DNA of 41,340 bases, from contig CABVDR010000016.1 in NCBI GenBank assembly GCA_902497145.1, positions 1 through 41,340 on the forward strand, given 5' to 3'. This document shows, piece by piece, positions 8,720 through 15,832 of the stretch (positions within the stretch are counted from its first letter, which is position 1; every line of letters starts with the position of its first letter). This DNA is from an uncultured Oscillospiraceae bacterium (GTDB lineage Bacteria > Bacillota > Clostridia > Oscillospirales > Oscillospiraceae). A model generated the notes under the pieces. It searched no databases. It saw only the letters and a list, made by a program, of their open reading frames with translations, and was not told the DNA's origin. The translations under genes and the position numbers were made by a program.

Positions 8720-9670
8720 TTATACCGGGTCCTTCAGCTTCTCCGCCACCCGCAGTTTGGCACTTCGGGCACGGGGATTTTCCTCCACCTCCTGGGCAGA
8801 GGGTAAAATAGGCTTTCGGGACACCAGCTTCACGTCCGGGGTCTTCCCGCACACACACACCGGGAAATCCGGCGGACAGGTACATCCCTTGGCAAATGCG
8901 GCCAATCCAGTCTTCACGATCCGATCCTCCAGGGAGTGGAAGGTGATGACCGCCAGCCGTCCCCCCTTGTTGAGGCGGGGCACTGCGGAACGGATCATCC
9001 GGTCCACGCTGGCCAGCTCGTCGTTGACGGCGATACGGATGGCCTGGAAGCTCCGCTTGGCCGGGTGCTGCTTCTCTTTCAGCGCCCGGGCGGGCATTCC
9101 GCTCTTAATGATATCCACCAACTCCAGGGTGGTCTCAATGGGCTTGTCCTGGCGGCGGCGGACGATGGCGGCGGCAATGGAGGGGGCGTAGCGCTCCTCC
9201 CCGTACTGGCTTAAAATGCGCCGCAGCTCCTCCTGGGACCAGGTGTTCACTACGTCGGCTGCGGTGAGCCCTTCGGAGCGGTCCATCCGCATATCCAGGG
9301 GGGCGTCAGCCATGTAGGAAAAGCCCCGGGAGCCGTCGTCCAGCTGAGGGGACGACACCCCTAAGTCGAAGAGCATTCCGTCCACACCAGCCAGTCCCAG
9401 ATTGTCCAGGATGGCGTCCAGCTGATCGAAGTTGCTGTGCACCAGGGTGACCCGGTCCATCCAGTCCTTCAGCCGGTCCTGGGCCGCATCCAAAGCAGCC
9501 TGGTCCCGGTCCACGCAGATGAGCCGACCGGAGGTCAGCCGCTTGGCAATCTCCCGGCTGTGCCCGGCTCTTCCCAGGGTACCGTCCAGGTAGATTCCGT
9601 CAGGGCGGATATTCAGGGCCTCAATACACTCGTCCAGCAGCACCGGACGGTGGGTAAATACTTCACTCAT
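8720..9670 (-). CDS. rsmH: 16S rRNA (cytosine(1402)-N(4))-methyltransferase RsmH
   Basis: RsmH/MraW (316 aa) methylates N4 of C1402 in 16S rRNA using S-adenosylmethionine. The start region FTHRPVLLDECIEAL, the SAM-binding YLDGTLGRAGHS loop, DRDQAA, and the GVSSPQLDDGSRGFSY segment are family hallmarks. The C-terminal half has ITFHSLEDRIVK. Length is standard. Its ATG at 9670 lies one base beyond the mraZ stop codon, so the two are translationally coupled, as is usual in dcw clusters. Confidence 0.97.
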   Translation of the reverse strand: MSEVFTHRPVLLDECIEALNIRPDGIYLDGTLGRAGHSREIAKRLTSGRLICVDRDQAALDAAQDRLKDWMDRVTLVHSNFDQLDAILDNLGLAGVDGMLFDLGVSSPQLDDGSRGFSYMADAPLDMRMDRSEGLTAADVVNTWSQEELRRILSQYGEERYAPSIAAAIVRRRQDKPIETTLELVDIIKSGMPARALKEKQHPAKRSFQAIRIAVNDELASVDRMIRSAVPRLNKGGRLAVITFHSLEDRIVKTGLAAFAKGCTCPPDFPVCVCGKTPDVKLVSRKPILPSAQEVEENPRARSAKLRVAEKLKDPV

Positions 9671-9671
9671 A

Positions 9672-10085
9672 TCAGAACCCCAGCGCGCTCATGCACTCGG
9701 CCATCTTGGCGGGGGTCATCTCCTCCTCGTCTTCCTTCCAGAGCGGGGCGCTCCAGATCTCCGCCCGGTCGTTTACCCCCAGAATGACCACGTCTTTCTC
9801 CAGCTGGGCATACTTGCGCAGCTTCTGAGGAATAACAATGCGTCCCTGGCTGTCCAGCTCGCATTTCACCGCGTTGGCAAACAGGGGACGCATTACTCTG
9901 GATTGTGTCATGGGCAGGGAGGCGAATTTTTCGGTAAACTTGTCCCAGGTGGCCTGGGGGTAGATGGCCAGACAGGTGTCAATACCCATGGCCAGGTAGA
10001 AGGAAACGCCCAGCTCCTCCCGGAGCTTGGCGGGGATGAACAGGCGGCCTTTGGCGTCGATGCTGTGCTCGTACGTGCCGGTCAT
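9672..10085 (-). CDS. mraZ: Transcriptional regulator MraZ
   Basis: MraZ (137 aa) is an AbrB-fold DNA-binding protein that controls its own dcw operon. Two tandem SpoVT/AbrB-type halves are visible: YEHSIDAKGRLFIPAKLRE at the N-terminus and CELDSQGRIVIPQKLR in the middle. I choose the ATG at 10085, giving the usual MxGxYxHxIDxKGR start, with GAGGTG six nt upstream. A GTG at 10094 would add three residues. It is the first gene of the operon, with a promoter at 10158-10186 and GTGG repeats in the leader. Confidence 0.95.
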   Translation of the reverse strand: MTGTYEHSIDAKGRLFIPAKLREELGVSFYLAMGIDTCLAIYPQATWDKFTEKFASLPMTQSRVMRPLFANAVKCELDSQGRIVIPQKLRKYAQLEKDVVILGVNDRAEIWSAPLWKEDEEEMTPAKMAECMSALGF

Positions 10086-10101
10086 CCCATTCACCTCTCC
10101 T

Positions 10102-10146
10102 CCACTTCACGCCCTTTTTGTGGGGATCTGCTCCACTTCCCCCCAC
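10102..10146 (-). promoter_or_regulatory. Candidate MraZ operator repeats in the dcw leader
   Basis: On the minus strand GTGG motifs occur at 10143-10146, 10133-10136 and 10102-10105. The first two are exactly 10 nt apart and the third is 31 nt further on. The last two are part of identical 9-mers GAAGTGGAG. MraZ is known to bind short G-rich direct repeats with 10-nt periodicity just upstream of mraZ. The assignment to MraZ is by analogy. Confidence 0.45.
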
Positions 10147-10157
10147 CCTTGTGTTTT

Positions 10158-10186
10158 AGTATAAAAGCTGTTGACATAAAAAGCAA
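10158..10186 (-). promoter_or_regulatory. Sigma-A type promoter of the dcw operon
   Basis: Read on the minus strand: TTGCTT (10186-10181), a 17-nt spacer, then TATACT (10163-10158). Transcription would start near 10151, about 65 nt before the mraZ ATG, leaving room for the GTGG repeats. It is the best promoter match upstream of mraZ. Confidence 0.75.
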
Positions 10187-10326
10187 CCCTTTTTTTCCGA
10201 TTTACACAGAAAAAAACCGCAGGTTTCCCTGGGTTTCGACGGCTTTTGCACATAAAACATACGTTCTATTTCATTTTACATAATTTCCCGTTTCCGTTTT
10301 TCCTTGTGTATTTCTCCCCTCCTCGC

Positions 10327-10340
10327 CACAATATATTGTG
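10327..10340. promoter_or_regulatory. 14-bp perfect palindrome in the mraZ/udg intergenic region
   Basis: CACAATATATTGTG is a perfect dyad lying 25 nt upstream of the -35 of the glycosylase promoter, inside the 340-bp divergent gap between mraZ and the glycosylase gene. Its size and symmetry suit a dimeric repressor site; the protein is unknown. The rest of the gap (about 10190-10326) is AT-rich and shows no open reading frame I would support. Confidence 0.4.
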
Positions 10341-10365
10341 TATTTCGCGCTCTCTCCTCTGCCCA

Positions 10366-10394
10366 TTGCGTCCTTCGTCATTTTATGGTACACT
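10366..10394 (+). promoter_or_regulatory. Promoter of the uracil-DNA glycosylase gene
   Basis: TTGCGT (10366-10371), 17-nt spacer, TACACT (10389-10394), with TG one base before the -10 (extended -10). The predicted start is about 25 nt before the ATG, just ahead of the AAGGAGGAG ribosome binding site. Confidence 0.65.
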
Positions 10395-10425
10395 CGTACA
10401 AACCAAGGAGGAGTGAAAACAGGCT

Positions 10426-10995
10426 ATGCTGGATTGGAAAGAATTGGAGCAGGAGTGTCTCTCCTGCCAGAAATGTGCCCTGGCTCAAACCCGCCACAAC
10501 GTGGTCTTCGGCACCGGCCCCCGGGATGCGGAGGTCATGCTCATCGGCGAGGGTCCCGGCGAGAACGAGGACCTGCAGGGTCTGCCCTTCGTGGGCCGGG
10601 GCGGCAAGCTGCTGGACGATATGCTGGAGGTCATTGACCTGAGCCGGGAGAAGAACGTATACATCGCCAACATGGTCAAGTGCCGTCCCCCTCAGAACCG
10701 GGATCCCCTGAACACAGAGCAGGACGCCTGCATCGGGTATCTGCGCAACCAAGTGGCCCTCATCCGGCCCAAGATCATCGTGTGCCTGGGCCGCATCGCC
10801 GCCATGCGCCTCATTAAGCCCGACTTCAAGATCACCAAGGAGCACGGCCAGTGGTTTGAGAAGTCCGGCATCCAGATGATGGCGCTCTTCCATCCGGCGG
10901 CCATTCTGCGGGACCCCCGCCGCCGCCCGGAAACCTTTGAGGATCTGAAGCGCCTCCAGGCCAAGATCCAGGAGATCTGCGACCATACCTATTAA
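10426..10995 (+). CDS. Type-4 uracil-DNA glycosylase (4Fe-4S)
   Basis: A 189-aa family 4 uracil-DNA glycosylase that removes uracil from DNA and starts base excision repair. Motif A is GEGPGENED (residues 41-49) and motif B is HPAAILR (156-162). Four cysteines placed for the iron-sulfur cluster are Cys14, Cys17, Cys86 and Cys102. The length is typical of bacterial family members, which are often compared with the N-terminal part of phage SPO1 DNA polymerase. The ATG follows AAGGAGGAG with a rather long 12-nt spacing. It is monocistronic, with its own promoter and a terminator shared with the convergent FAD gene. Confidence 0.93.
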   Translation: MLDWKELEQECLSCQKCALAQTRHNVVFGTGPRDAEVMLIGEGPGENEDLQGLPFVGRGGKLLDDMLEVIDLSREKNVYIANMVKCRPPQNRDPLNTEQDACIGYLRNQVALIRPKIIVCLGRIAAMRLIKPDFKITKEHGQWFEKSGIQMMALFHPAAILRDPRRRPETFEDLKRLQAKIQEICDHTY

Positions 10996-11006
10996 AATAT
11001 GCGCAA

Positions 11007-11046
11007 AACGCAGGGCGCCGCCTTTTGGCAGCACCCTGCGTTTTTG
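11007..11046. terminator. Bidirectional rho-independent terminator
   Basis: AACGCAGGG (11007-11015) pairs with CCCTGCGTT (11034-11042), followed by T-rich sequence on the plus strand and preceded by AAAA for the opposite strand. It lies between the converging glycosylase and FAD-enzyme genes. Confidence 0.75.
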
Positions 11047-11054
11047 TTCCATAT

Positions 11055-12641
11055 TTATCCCCGGGCCACCGCTTCCGCTACCCGGATGCCGTCCACAGCG
11101 GCGCTCACGATCCCACCGGCGTAGCCCGCCCCCTCGCCGCAGGGGTACAATCCCCGCAGGGCGGACTGATAGCTCTCATCCCGGAGGATCCGCACTGGCG
11201 AGGACGACCGAGTCTCCACCCCGGTGAGCACCCCGTCGGGGTGGGCAAAGCCGTGGAGCTTCCGGTCCAACACCGGCAGGGCACCCCGCAGGGTGTCGGC
11301 AACATAGTCGGGCAAACAGCCTTCCATCTCCGTCCAGGTCACCCCAGGGCGGTAGGTGGGCAGTACAGTCCCCGGCCCCTGAGAGGGCCGCTTTTGCAGA
11401 AAGTCCTCCACCCGCTGGGCGGGGGCCAAAAATCCGCCGCCCCCCGCCTGGAAGGCGGCCCGCTCCCACTGCTCCTGGAAGCGCACCCCGGCCAGGGGAT
11501 CGGAGCCAAAGGCCTGGAAATCTTCCGGCCCCACGCCCACCAAAAAGCCGCCGTTGATGTTCTCTCCGTCCCGGCTGCGGTAGCTCATGCCGTTGGTCAC
11601 CAGCTGTCCCGGCTCCGAGGCCGAGGCCACCACATGGCCACCGGGGCACACGCAGAAGGTAAAGGCCGAGCGGCCATTGGGCAGGTGACAGGCCAGTTTA
11701 TAGTCCGAGGGGGGCAGTTTGTCCCAGAAGGGACCATACTGGGCCTGAGAGATCAGCTTCTGTTTGTGCTCGATGCGCACCCCGATGGCAAAGCTTTTCT
11801 GCTCCATGGGCACCCCGGTCTCCTCCAGCATATGGAAGGTGTCCCGGGCGGAGTGACCCAGGGCCAGCACCAAAGTGTCGCAGTCCAGGCGGTACCGGCC
11901 CTCCGGTCCCTCCACCCAAATGCCGCTGAGCTGCCCGCCGCTGTGCTCCAGCCCAGTGAGACAGCTGCCGAAGCGTACGTCACAGCCCAGAGAAACCAGC
12001 TCCTGGCGGATGGTTTTCACCACCTGACGCAGAATATCCGTGCCGATGTGGGGCTTGTGGGACCACTTCACATCCTCCGGCGCTCCCGCTTCAATCAGGG
12101 CGTCGATTACCGCTCCAATGCGGGGGTCGTGGGTGCCGGTGGTCAGCTTGCCGTCGGAGAAGGTGCCGGCGCCCCCCTCCCCAAACTGTACATTGGAGGC
12201 CGGGTCCAGGGTCCCGTCCTTCCAGAATCGCTCCACGTCTTTTGTTCGGGTATCCACATCCTGGCCCCGCTCCAGCACCACACAGGGCATGCCGTTCCGG
12301 GCCAAAAACAGGGCGGCAAACAGTCCCGCCGGCCCCATCCCCACCACCACCGGCATGGTGGAGGCGCGGCGGCTTACCTTGGGGAATACGTAGGGCACCG
12401 GATGGATCCGAGAGACATTCCGGGCCGAGCAGGCAGACAGCACCGCCTGCTCCTGCTCCACCGCCACATCCACCGTATATACATAGTGGACGTCCTGCTT
12501 CTTCCTGGCGTCAATAGACTGACGTACCAGCTGTATTTCTTTCAGCGCACCAGGCCGGACCCCCAGGGTGCGGGCCGCCTTCCGGCGCAGCTGTTCTAAA
12601 TCGCTCCCCACCGGGAGCGGAAGATTTTGAATCCGTATCAT
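11055..12641 (-). CDS. FAD-dependent oxidoreductase of the COG2509 type
   Basis: A 528-aa flavoprotein of unknown substrate. The first about 95 residues form a small domain (MIRIQNLPLPVGSDLEQLRR onwards) usual in this family. A dinucleotide-binding loop VVVGMGPAGLFAALFLA follows near residue 98 and then the acidic end LERG. A GEGAGYAGGI segment close to the C-terminus suits the FAD-contacting region. The family is annotated as uncharacterised FAD-dependent dehydrogenase; electron acceptor and substrate are not evident. A minus-strand extended -10 (TGG then TACACT, 12658-12663) lies only about 17 nt before the ATG, so a real promoter there would give a very short leader. The gene stands alone. 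Confidence 0.85.
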   Translation of the reverse strand: MIRIQNLPLPVGSDLEQLRRKAARTLGVRPGALKEIQLVRQSIDARKKQDVHYVYTVDVAVEQEQAVLSACSARNVSRIHPVPYVFPKVSRRASTMPVVVGMGPAGLFAALFLARNGMPCVVLERGQDVDTRTKDVERFWKDGTLDPASNVQFGEGGAGTFSDGKLTTGTHDPRIGAVIDALIEAGAPEDVKWSHKPHIGTDILRQVVKTIRQELVSLGCDVRFGSCLTGLEHSGGQLSGIWVEGPEGRYRLDCDTLVLALGHSARDTFHMLEETGVPMEQKSFAIGVRIEHKQKLISQAQYGPFWDKLPPSDYKLACHLPNGRSAFTFCVCPGGHVVASASEPGQLVTNGMSYRSRDGENINGGFLVGVGPEDFQAFGSDPLAGVRFQEQWERAAFQAGGGGFLAPAQRVEDFLQKRPSQGPGTVLPTYRPGVTWTEMEGCLPDYVADTLRGALPVLDRKLHGFAHPDGVLTGVETRSSSPVRILRDESYQSALRGLYPCGEGAGYAGGIVSAAVDGIRVAEAVARG

Positions 12642-12750
12642 GTTATCACCCGCACTCAGTGTACCATACTGGAAAGGTCCTTAAAAGGCTTAATTTTATC
12701 GTTTTTCTCCCTTCTTTTTGTCTGTAAAAATTTGTCTGGCGAGATAATAC

Positions 12751-12779
12751 ATGACTTTTTTCCTCGTATATGATATAAT
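12751..12779 (+). promoter_or_regulatory. Promoter in the AT-rich gap before the integrase
   Basis: ATGACT (12751-12756), 17-nt spacer, perfect TATAAT (12774-12779). The predicted start near 12786 lies about 235 nt before the integrase ATG. The 380-bp gap 12642-13021 is markedly AT-rich compared with its surroundings and contains no convincing reading frame. Confidence 0.55.
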
Positions 12780-12873
12780 GCGACAAGAAGCGACATATTT
12801 ACTCCTTTATTTTTGGTGTTTTTTCCAATTTGTTTCCATGTTCAGAAGTTTATAATCTCGCACCTGCTCCCTG

Positions 12874-12895
12874 CCCGGATTTCCGGGATTTTTTA
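12874..12895 (+). terminator. Short terminator-like hairpin upstream of the integrase
   Basis: CCCGG (12874-12878), ATTT loop, CCGGG (12883-12887), then A and six T residues. With the promoter at 12751-12779 it would bound a transcript of about 110 nt, or attenuate reading into the integrase. The stem is only five base pairs, so strength is doubtful. Confidence 0.45.
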
Positions 12896-13021
12896 TCCCT
12901 CTGCCTTTTTTTGGGGGCGAGTGCATGATTTCTTACCATATGAGCCAATGATAAACAGGGAGGGCACCCGGTGTGTGTGCGGGGTCTGCCCATCCATGAA
13001 TGGATTAAAGGAGGACCGGTC

Positions 13022-14155
13022 ATGGCCAGGAAAACAGTGGAACGGAACATCTCGTATGATGACATACGTCATCTCTATTATGTCAGCATGGATCTTGGGA
13101 AGGACGAGCACGGCAAGCGCATCAAGCAGTACCGCACCTTCCCCACCCTATCCGCGGCCCGAAACGGTCTGAAAGAATTTCATGCCACCCGGGAGCAGCC
13201 CCAGTTCGTCCCCGCCCAGGAGATGACCCTGTCCCAGTGGCTGGAGTACTGGATGGATTCCATCGTGCGCCCCAACCGGGCAGAGACCACGGTGTACGCC
13301 TATCAGAAGATCATCGACAACCACATTGACCCGGCCCTGGGCGACACCCCTCTCACCAAGCTCAGTGCCAAACAGATCCAGGAGTACTACACCACCACTC
13401 AGCGGGACGCCAACCTCTCCTCTAATACCATGCGCCGCCACCACGACCTGCTGTCCAGCGCCCTGCGCTCGGCAGTACGGCAGGAGATGATCCCCGTCTC
13501 CCCCATGAACCGGGTGGAGCCTCCCCGTCCCCGGCCCAAGGAGACCTCCTTTTATGACAATCTGGAGCTCAAGCGCCTCTACCAGCTGATTCAGGGCAAG
13601 CCCCTGGAGCTGCCGGTGAAGCTGGCTGGCAGCCTGGGGATGCGCCGGGAGGAGATCTGTGGCCTGAAGTGGGACAACGTGGACTTTCAGCGCCGCCTGG
13701 TCATCATCCGGGAGGCCCGCACCGCCTATGGGGCCAACATCATCCAAAAGGAGACCAAAAACCGCTCTTCCGTGCGTACCCTGTACCTGGCTGACGAGCT
13801 CTATCTGCTGCTGGAGCAGGAACAGAGCCGCCAGGAGGCCCTGCGCTGTCAGGACCCGGAGAACTTCAACCCCGAGGGCTACGTGATTCTGGACCACAAG
13901 TACCGCCCCTACTCCCCCAACGCCCTGTCCCTGGCCTTCACCCGCTTTGTGCGCCGCAATAACCTCCCCCGGCTCACCTTCCACGGTCTGCGCCACACCT
14001 TTGCCACCATCGCCTCCTGTCAGGGCGCCTCCCTCTTTGACATCGGCAAGGCGCTGGGACACTCCACCCCCTCCACCACCGGGCGGATCTACACCCACCT
14101 GGTGGACCGCACCCACGAGGACGTGATGCTGCGGGTGTCCGACGCCCTGAAATGA
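13022..14155 (+). CDS. Tyrosine-type site-specific recombinase/integrase
   Basis: A 377-aa phage/ICE-type integrase. An N-terminal arm-binding-like region (about 1-60) is followed by a SAM-like core-binding domain (about 68-165) and the catalytic domain with Arg208 (LGMRREEICGLKW), Lys246, His321 and Arg324 (HGLRHTFAT), His347 (LGHSTPSTT) and nucleophile Tyr357. The set is complete, so the enzyme is probably active. The start is the ATG at 13022, seven nt after AAAGGAGG; reading-frame extension upstream has no such site. No excisionase, relaxase, phage genes, tRNA target or long flanking repeats are visible, so it is an orphan. Confidence 0.9.
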   Translation: MARKTVERNISYDDIRHLYYVSMDLGKDEHGKRIKQYRTFPTLSAARNGLKEFHATREQPQFVPAQEMTLSQWLEYWMDSIVRPNRAETTVYAYQKIIDNHIDPALGDTPLTKLSAKQIQEYYTTTQRDANLSSNTMRRHHDLLSSALRSAVRQEMIPVSPMNRVEPPRPRPKETSFYDNLELKRLYQLIQGKPLELPVKLAGSLGMRREEICGLKWDNVDFQRRLVIIREARTAYGANIIQKETKNRSSVRTLYLADELYLLLEQEQSRQEALRCQDPENFNPEGYVILDHKYRPYSPNALSLAFTRFVRRNNLPRLTFHGLRHTFATIASCQGASLFDIGKALGHSTPSTTGRIYTHLVDRTHEDVMLRVSDALK

Positions 14156-14168
14156 CCGCTTTTCCGCC

Positions 14169-14197
14169 TTGCCACAGGGACTAATTTCCTGTATAGT
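14169..14197 (+). promoter_or_regulatory. Promoter of the ruvX operon
   Basis: TTGCCA (14169-14174), 17-nt spacer, TATAGT (14192-14197). It begins just after the integrase stop codon and gives a leader of about 25 nt before ruvX. Confidence 0.75.
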
Positions 14198-14228
14198 GTA
14201 GGGGAAGAGATTGGAAGGAGTTGATTGT

Positions 14229-14654
14229 TTGCGCGTCATGGCCATCGACTACGGCGACGCCCACACCGGCGTTGCCATCTCCGACCCCACCGGCTTTCTG
14301 GCCGGAGTGACCACTACCATCCACTCCCGCAAGGCGGAGGTGGTGCTCTCGGAGCTGGCCCGGCTGGTGAAGGAGCACCAGGTGGACCAGCTGGTGATGG
14401 GGTTTCCCCGGAACATGGACGGCACGGAAGGGCCCCGGGCCCAGCTCTACCGGGACTTTGCCGCCCAGGTGGCCCAGGCCACCGGTCTGGAACCGGTACT
14501 GTGGGACGAGCGGCGCACCACGGTGGACGCCCACCGCATTCTGGCTGAGGGGGGCAAAAACGCAAAGAAGCGGAAGAAAACCGTGGACGCGGTGGCCGCT
14601 TCCCTGATTTTAGAGGGCTATCTGGACTTTCAGCGCCTAAAAAACCGCACCTAA
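14229..14654 (+). CDS. ruvX: Holliday junction resolvase-like protein RuvX (YqgF family)
   Basis: A 141-aa RNase H-fold protein of the YqgF/RuvX family, known for roles in Holliday junction resolution and in 16S rRNA 5'-end processing. The start VMAIDYGDAHTGVAISD holds the first catalytic Asp. LVMGFPRNMDG, WDERRTT and VDAVAASLILEGYL complete the family pattern. I place the start at the TTG at 14229 because GGAAGGAG ends eight nt upstream. An upstream TTG (14211) would put the ribosome binding site inside the gene. Most RuvX proteins are about 140 aa, which agrees. Confidence 0.92.
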   Translation: MRVMAIDYGDAHTGVAISDPTGFLAGVTTTIHSRKAEVVLSELARLVKEHQVDQLVMGFPRNMDGTEGPRAQLYRDFAAQVAQATGLEPVLWDERRTTVDAHRILAEGGKNAKKRKKTVDAVAASLILEGYLDFQRLKNRT

Positions 14655-14666
14655 GGAGGACAAGCC

Positions 14667-14957
14667 ATGCTGCTGCTCAACGTCACCTACACCATGAAGC
14701 CCGGTATGCGGGAGACTTTTTTGCAAAACGTCCAGGCCCAGGGCATTCTGGACGCCGTGCGCCATGAGGAGGGCTGCCTCCAGTACGACTACTACCTGCC
14801 TGTGGAGGCGTCCGACACCCTTCTGCTGGTGGAGCGCTGGCGGGATCAGGCGGCCCAGCAGGTCCATCTGACCACGCCCCATATGGCCCAGTTGGGCAAG
14901 ATCAAGGAGCAGTGTGTGCTCCACACCCAGATCGTATCAGCAACCGTGGCGGAGTGA
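14667..14957 (+). CDS. Antibiotic biosynthesis monooxygenase (ABM) fold protein
   Basis: A 96-aa small ferredoxin-like-fold protein resembling the YgiN/ABM family (quinol monooxygenase and relatives). The pattern is an N-terminal beta strand (LLLNVTYTMKPG), a helix, the HEEGCLQYDYY segment, a LLVERWRDQAA segment and the TTPHM motif with His. The substrate cannot be predicted, as the family ranges from quinol oxidation to simple ligand binding. It starts 12 nt after ruvX with AAGGAGG, so it is co-transcribed. Confidence 0.82.
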   Translation: MLLLNVTYTMKPGMRETFLQNVQAQGILDAVRHEEGCLQYDYYLPVEASDTLLLVERWRDQAAQQVHLTTPHMAQLGKIKEQCVLHTQIVSATVAE

Positions 14958-14998
14958 TGTCACGCCCGGTGGAATATTTGTGAGGAGGATATTACATC

Positions 14999-15832
14999 AT
15001 GGAGATCAAAACCGTCTGGTCGGTGTACTTCAGCGCCACCGGCACCACCGAGAAGGTGGTCACCACCCTGGCCAAGACCGTGGCCCAGGAGCTTGGCGCT
15101 GCGTACCAGACCTTCAGCTTCAACCTGCCCAAGAGCCGGGAGGACGAGCTCACCTTCGGTCCCGACGACCTGGTGGTCATGGGCGTGCCCGTCTATGCCG
15201 GGCGGGTACCCAACCTGCTGCTGCCCTATGTGCGGGACAAGGTGAAGGGCAATGGCACCCTGGCCATCCCCGTAGTGCTCTACGGCAACCGCAACTTTGA
15301 TGACGGTCTGATGGAGCTGCGCAACGTCATGCGGGACAACGGCTTTATGCCGGTGGCCGCCGGTGCCTTTGTGGGCGAGCACTCCTTCTCCACCATTCTG
15401 GGCGCGGGCCGTCCCGACGGGGACGACATGGCCCTGGTGGACGAGCTGGCCCACAAGGCCTCTGCCAAGGTGAAGGAGCTCAAAGAGGTTCCTGCTGAGG
15501 CGGTGGAAGTGGAGGGCTGCGACCCCATCCGCCCCTACTACACCCCCCGGGACCGCCACGGCGAGCCCATCAAGGACTTTCTGAAGGCCAAGCCCAAGAC
15601 CGACCCGGACAAGTGCGTCAAGTGCGGCCTGTGCGCCCGGCTGTGCCCCATGGGCTCCATCGACCCCAACGACGTGTCCAACGTGGTGGGCAAGTGCATC
15701 AAGTGCTGTGCCTGCGTGAAGAAGTGTCCCAAGGGCGCCAAGTACTTTGACCACGAGGGCTACCTCTATCACCAGCACGAGCTGGAGGACCAGTACGCCG
15801 GACAGCGTGCCCCCAGCAAGATCTTCCTGTGA
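14999..15832 (+). CDS. EFR1-like flavodoxin/ferredoxin fusion protein
   Basis: A 277-aa electron-transfer protein. The N-terminal flavodoxin-like domain begins TVWSVYFSATGTTEKVV with a phosphate-binding loop for FMN. The C-terminal domain carries two CxxCxxCxxxC clusters: Cys206/209/212/216 and Cys233/236/239/243, sufficient for two 4Fe-4S centres. It corresponds to the EFR1-family ferrodoxin seen in many anaerobic Firmicutes. Partner enzymes are unknown; the adjacent ABM protein may be one. GAGGAGG stands about ten nt before the ATG. The stop codon overlaps the next gene's GTG by four bases, so the genes are coupled. Confidence 0.9.
   Translation: MEIKTVWSVYFSATGTTEKVVTTLAKTVAQELGAAYQTFSFNLPKSREDELTFGPDDLVVMGVPVYAGRVPNLLLPYVRDKVKGNGTLAIPVVLYGNRNFDDGLMELRNVMRDNGFMPVAAGAFVGEHSFSTILGAGRPDGDDMALVDELAHKASAKVKELKEVPAEAVEVEGCDPIRPYYTPRDRHGEPIKDFLKAKPKTDPDKCVKCGLCARLCPMGSIDPNDVSNVVGKCIKCCACVKKCPKGAKYFDHEGYLYHQHELEDQYAGQRAPSKIFL

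Noticed and set aside
13019..14244. 10-bp direct repeat GTCATGGCCA at 13019-13028 and 14235-14244 flanking the integrase, as a possible target duplication or att pair
   Set aside because: Both copies span translation starts where such bases are common by chance. The repeat is short and the second copy lies inside ruvX beyond its own promoter.
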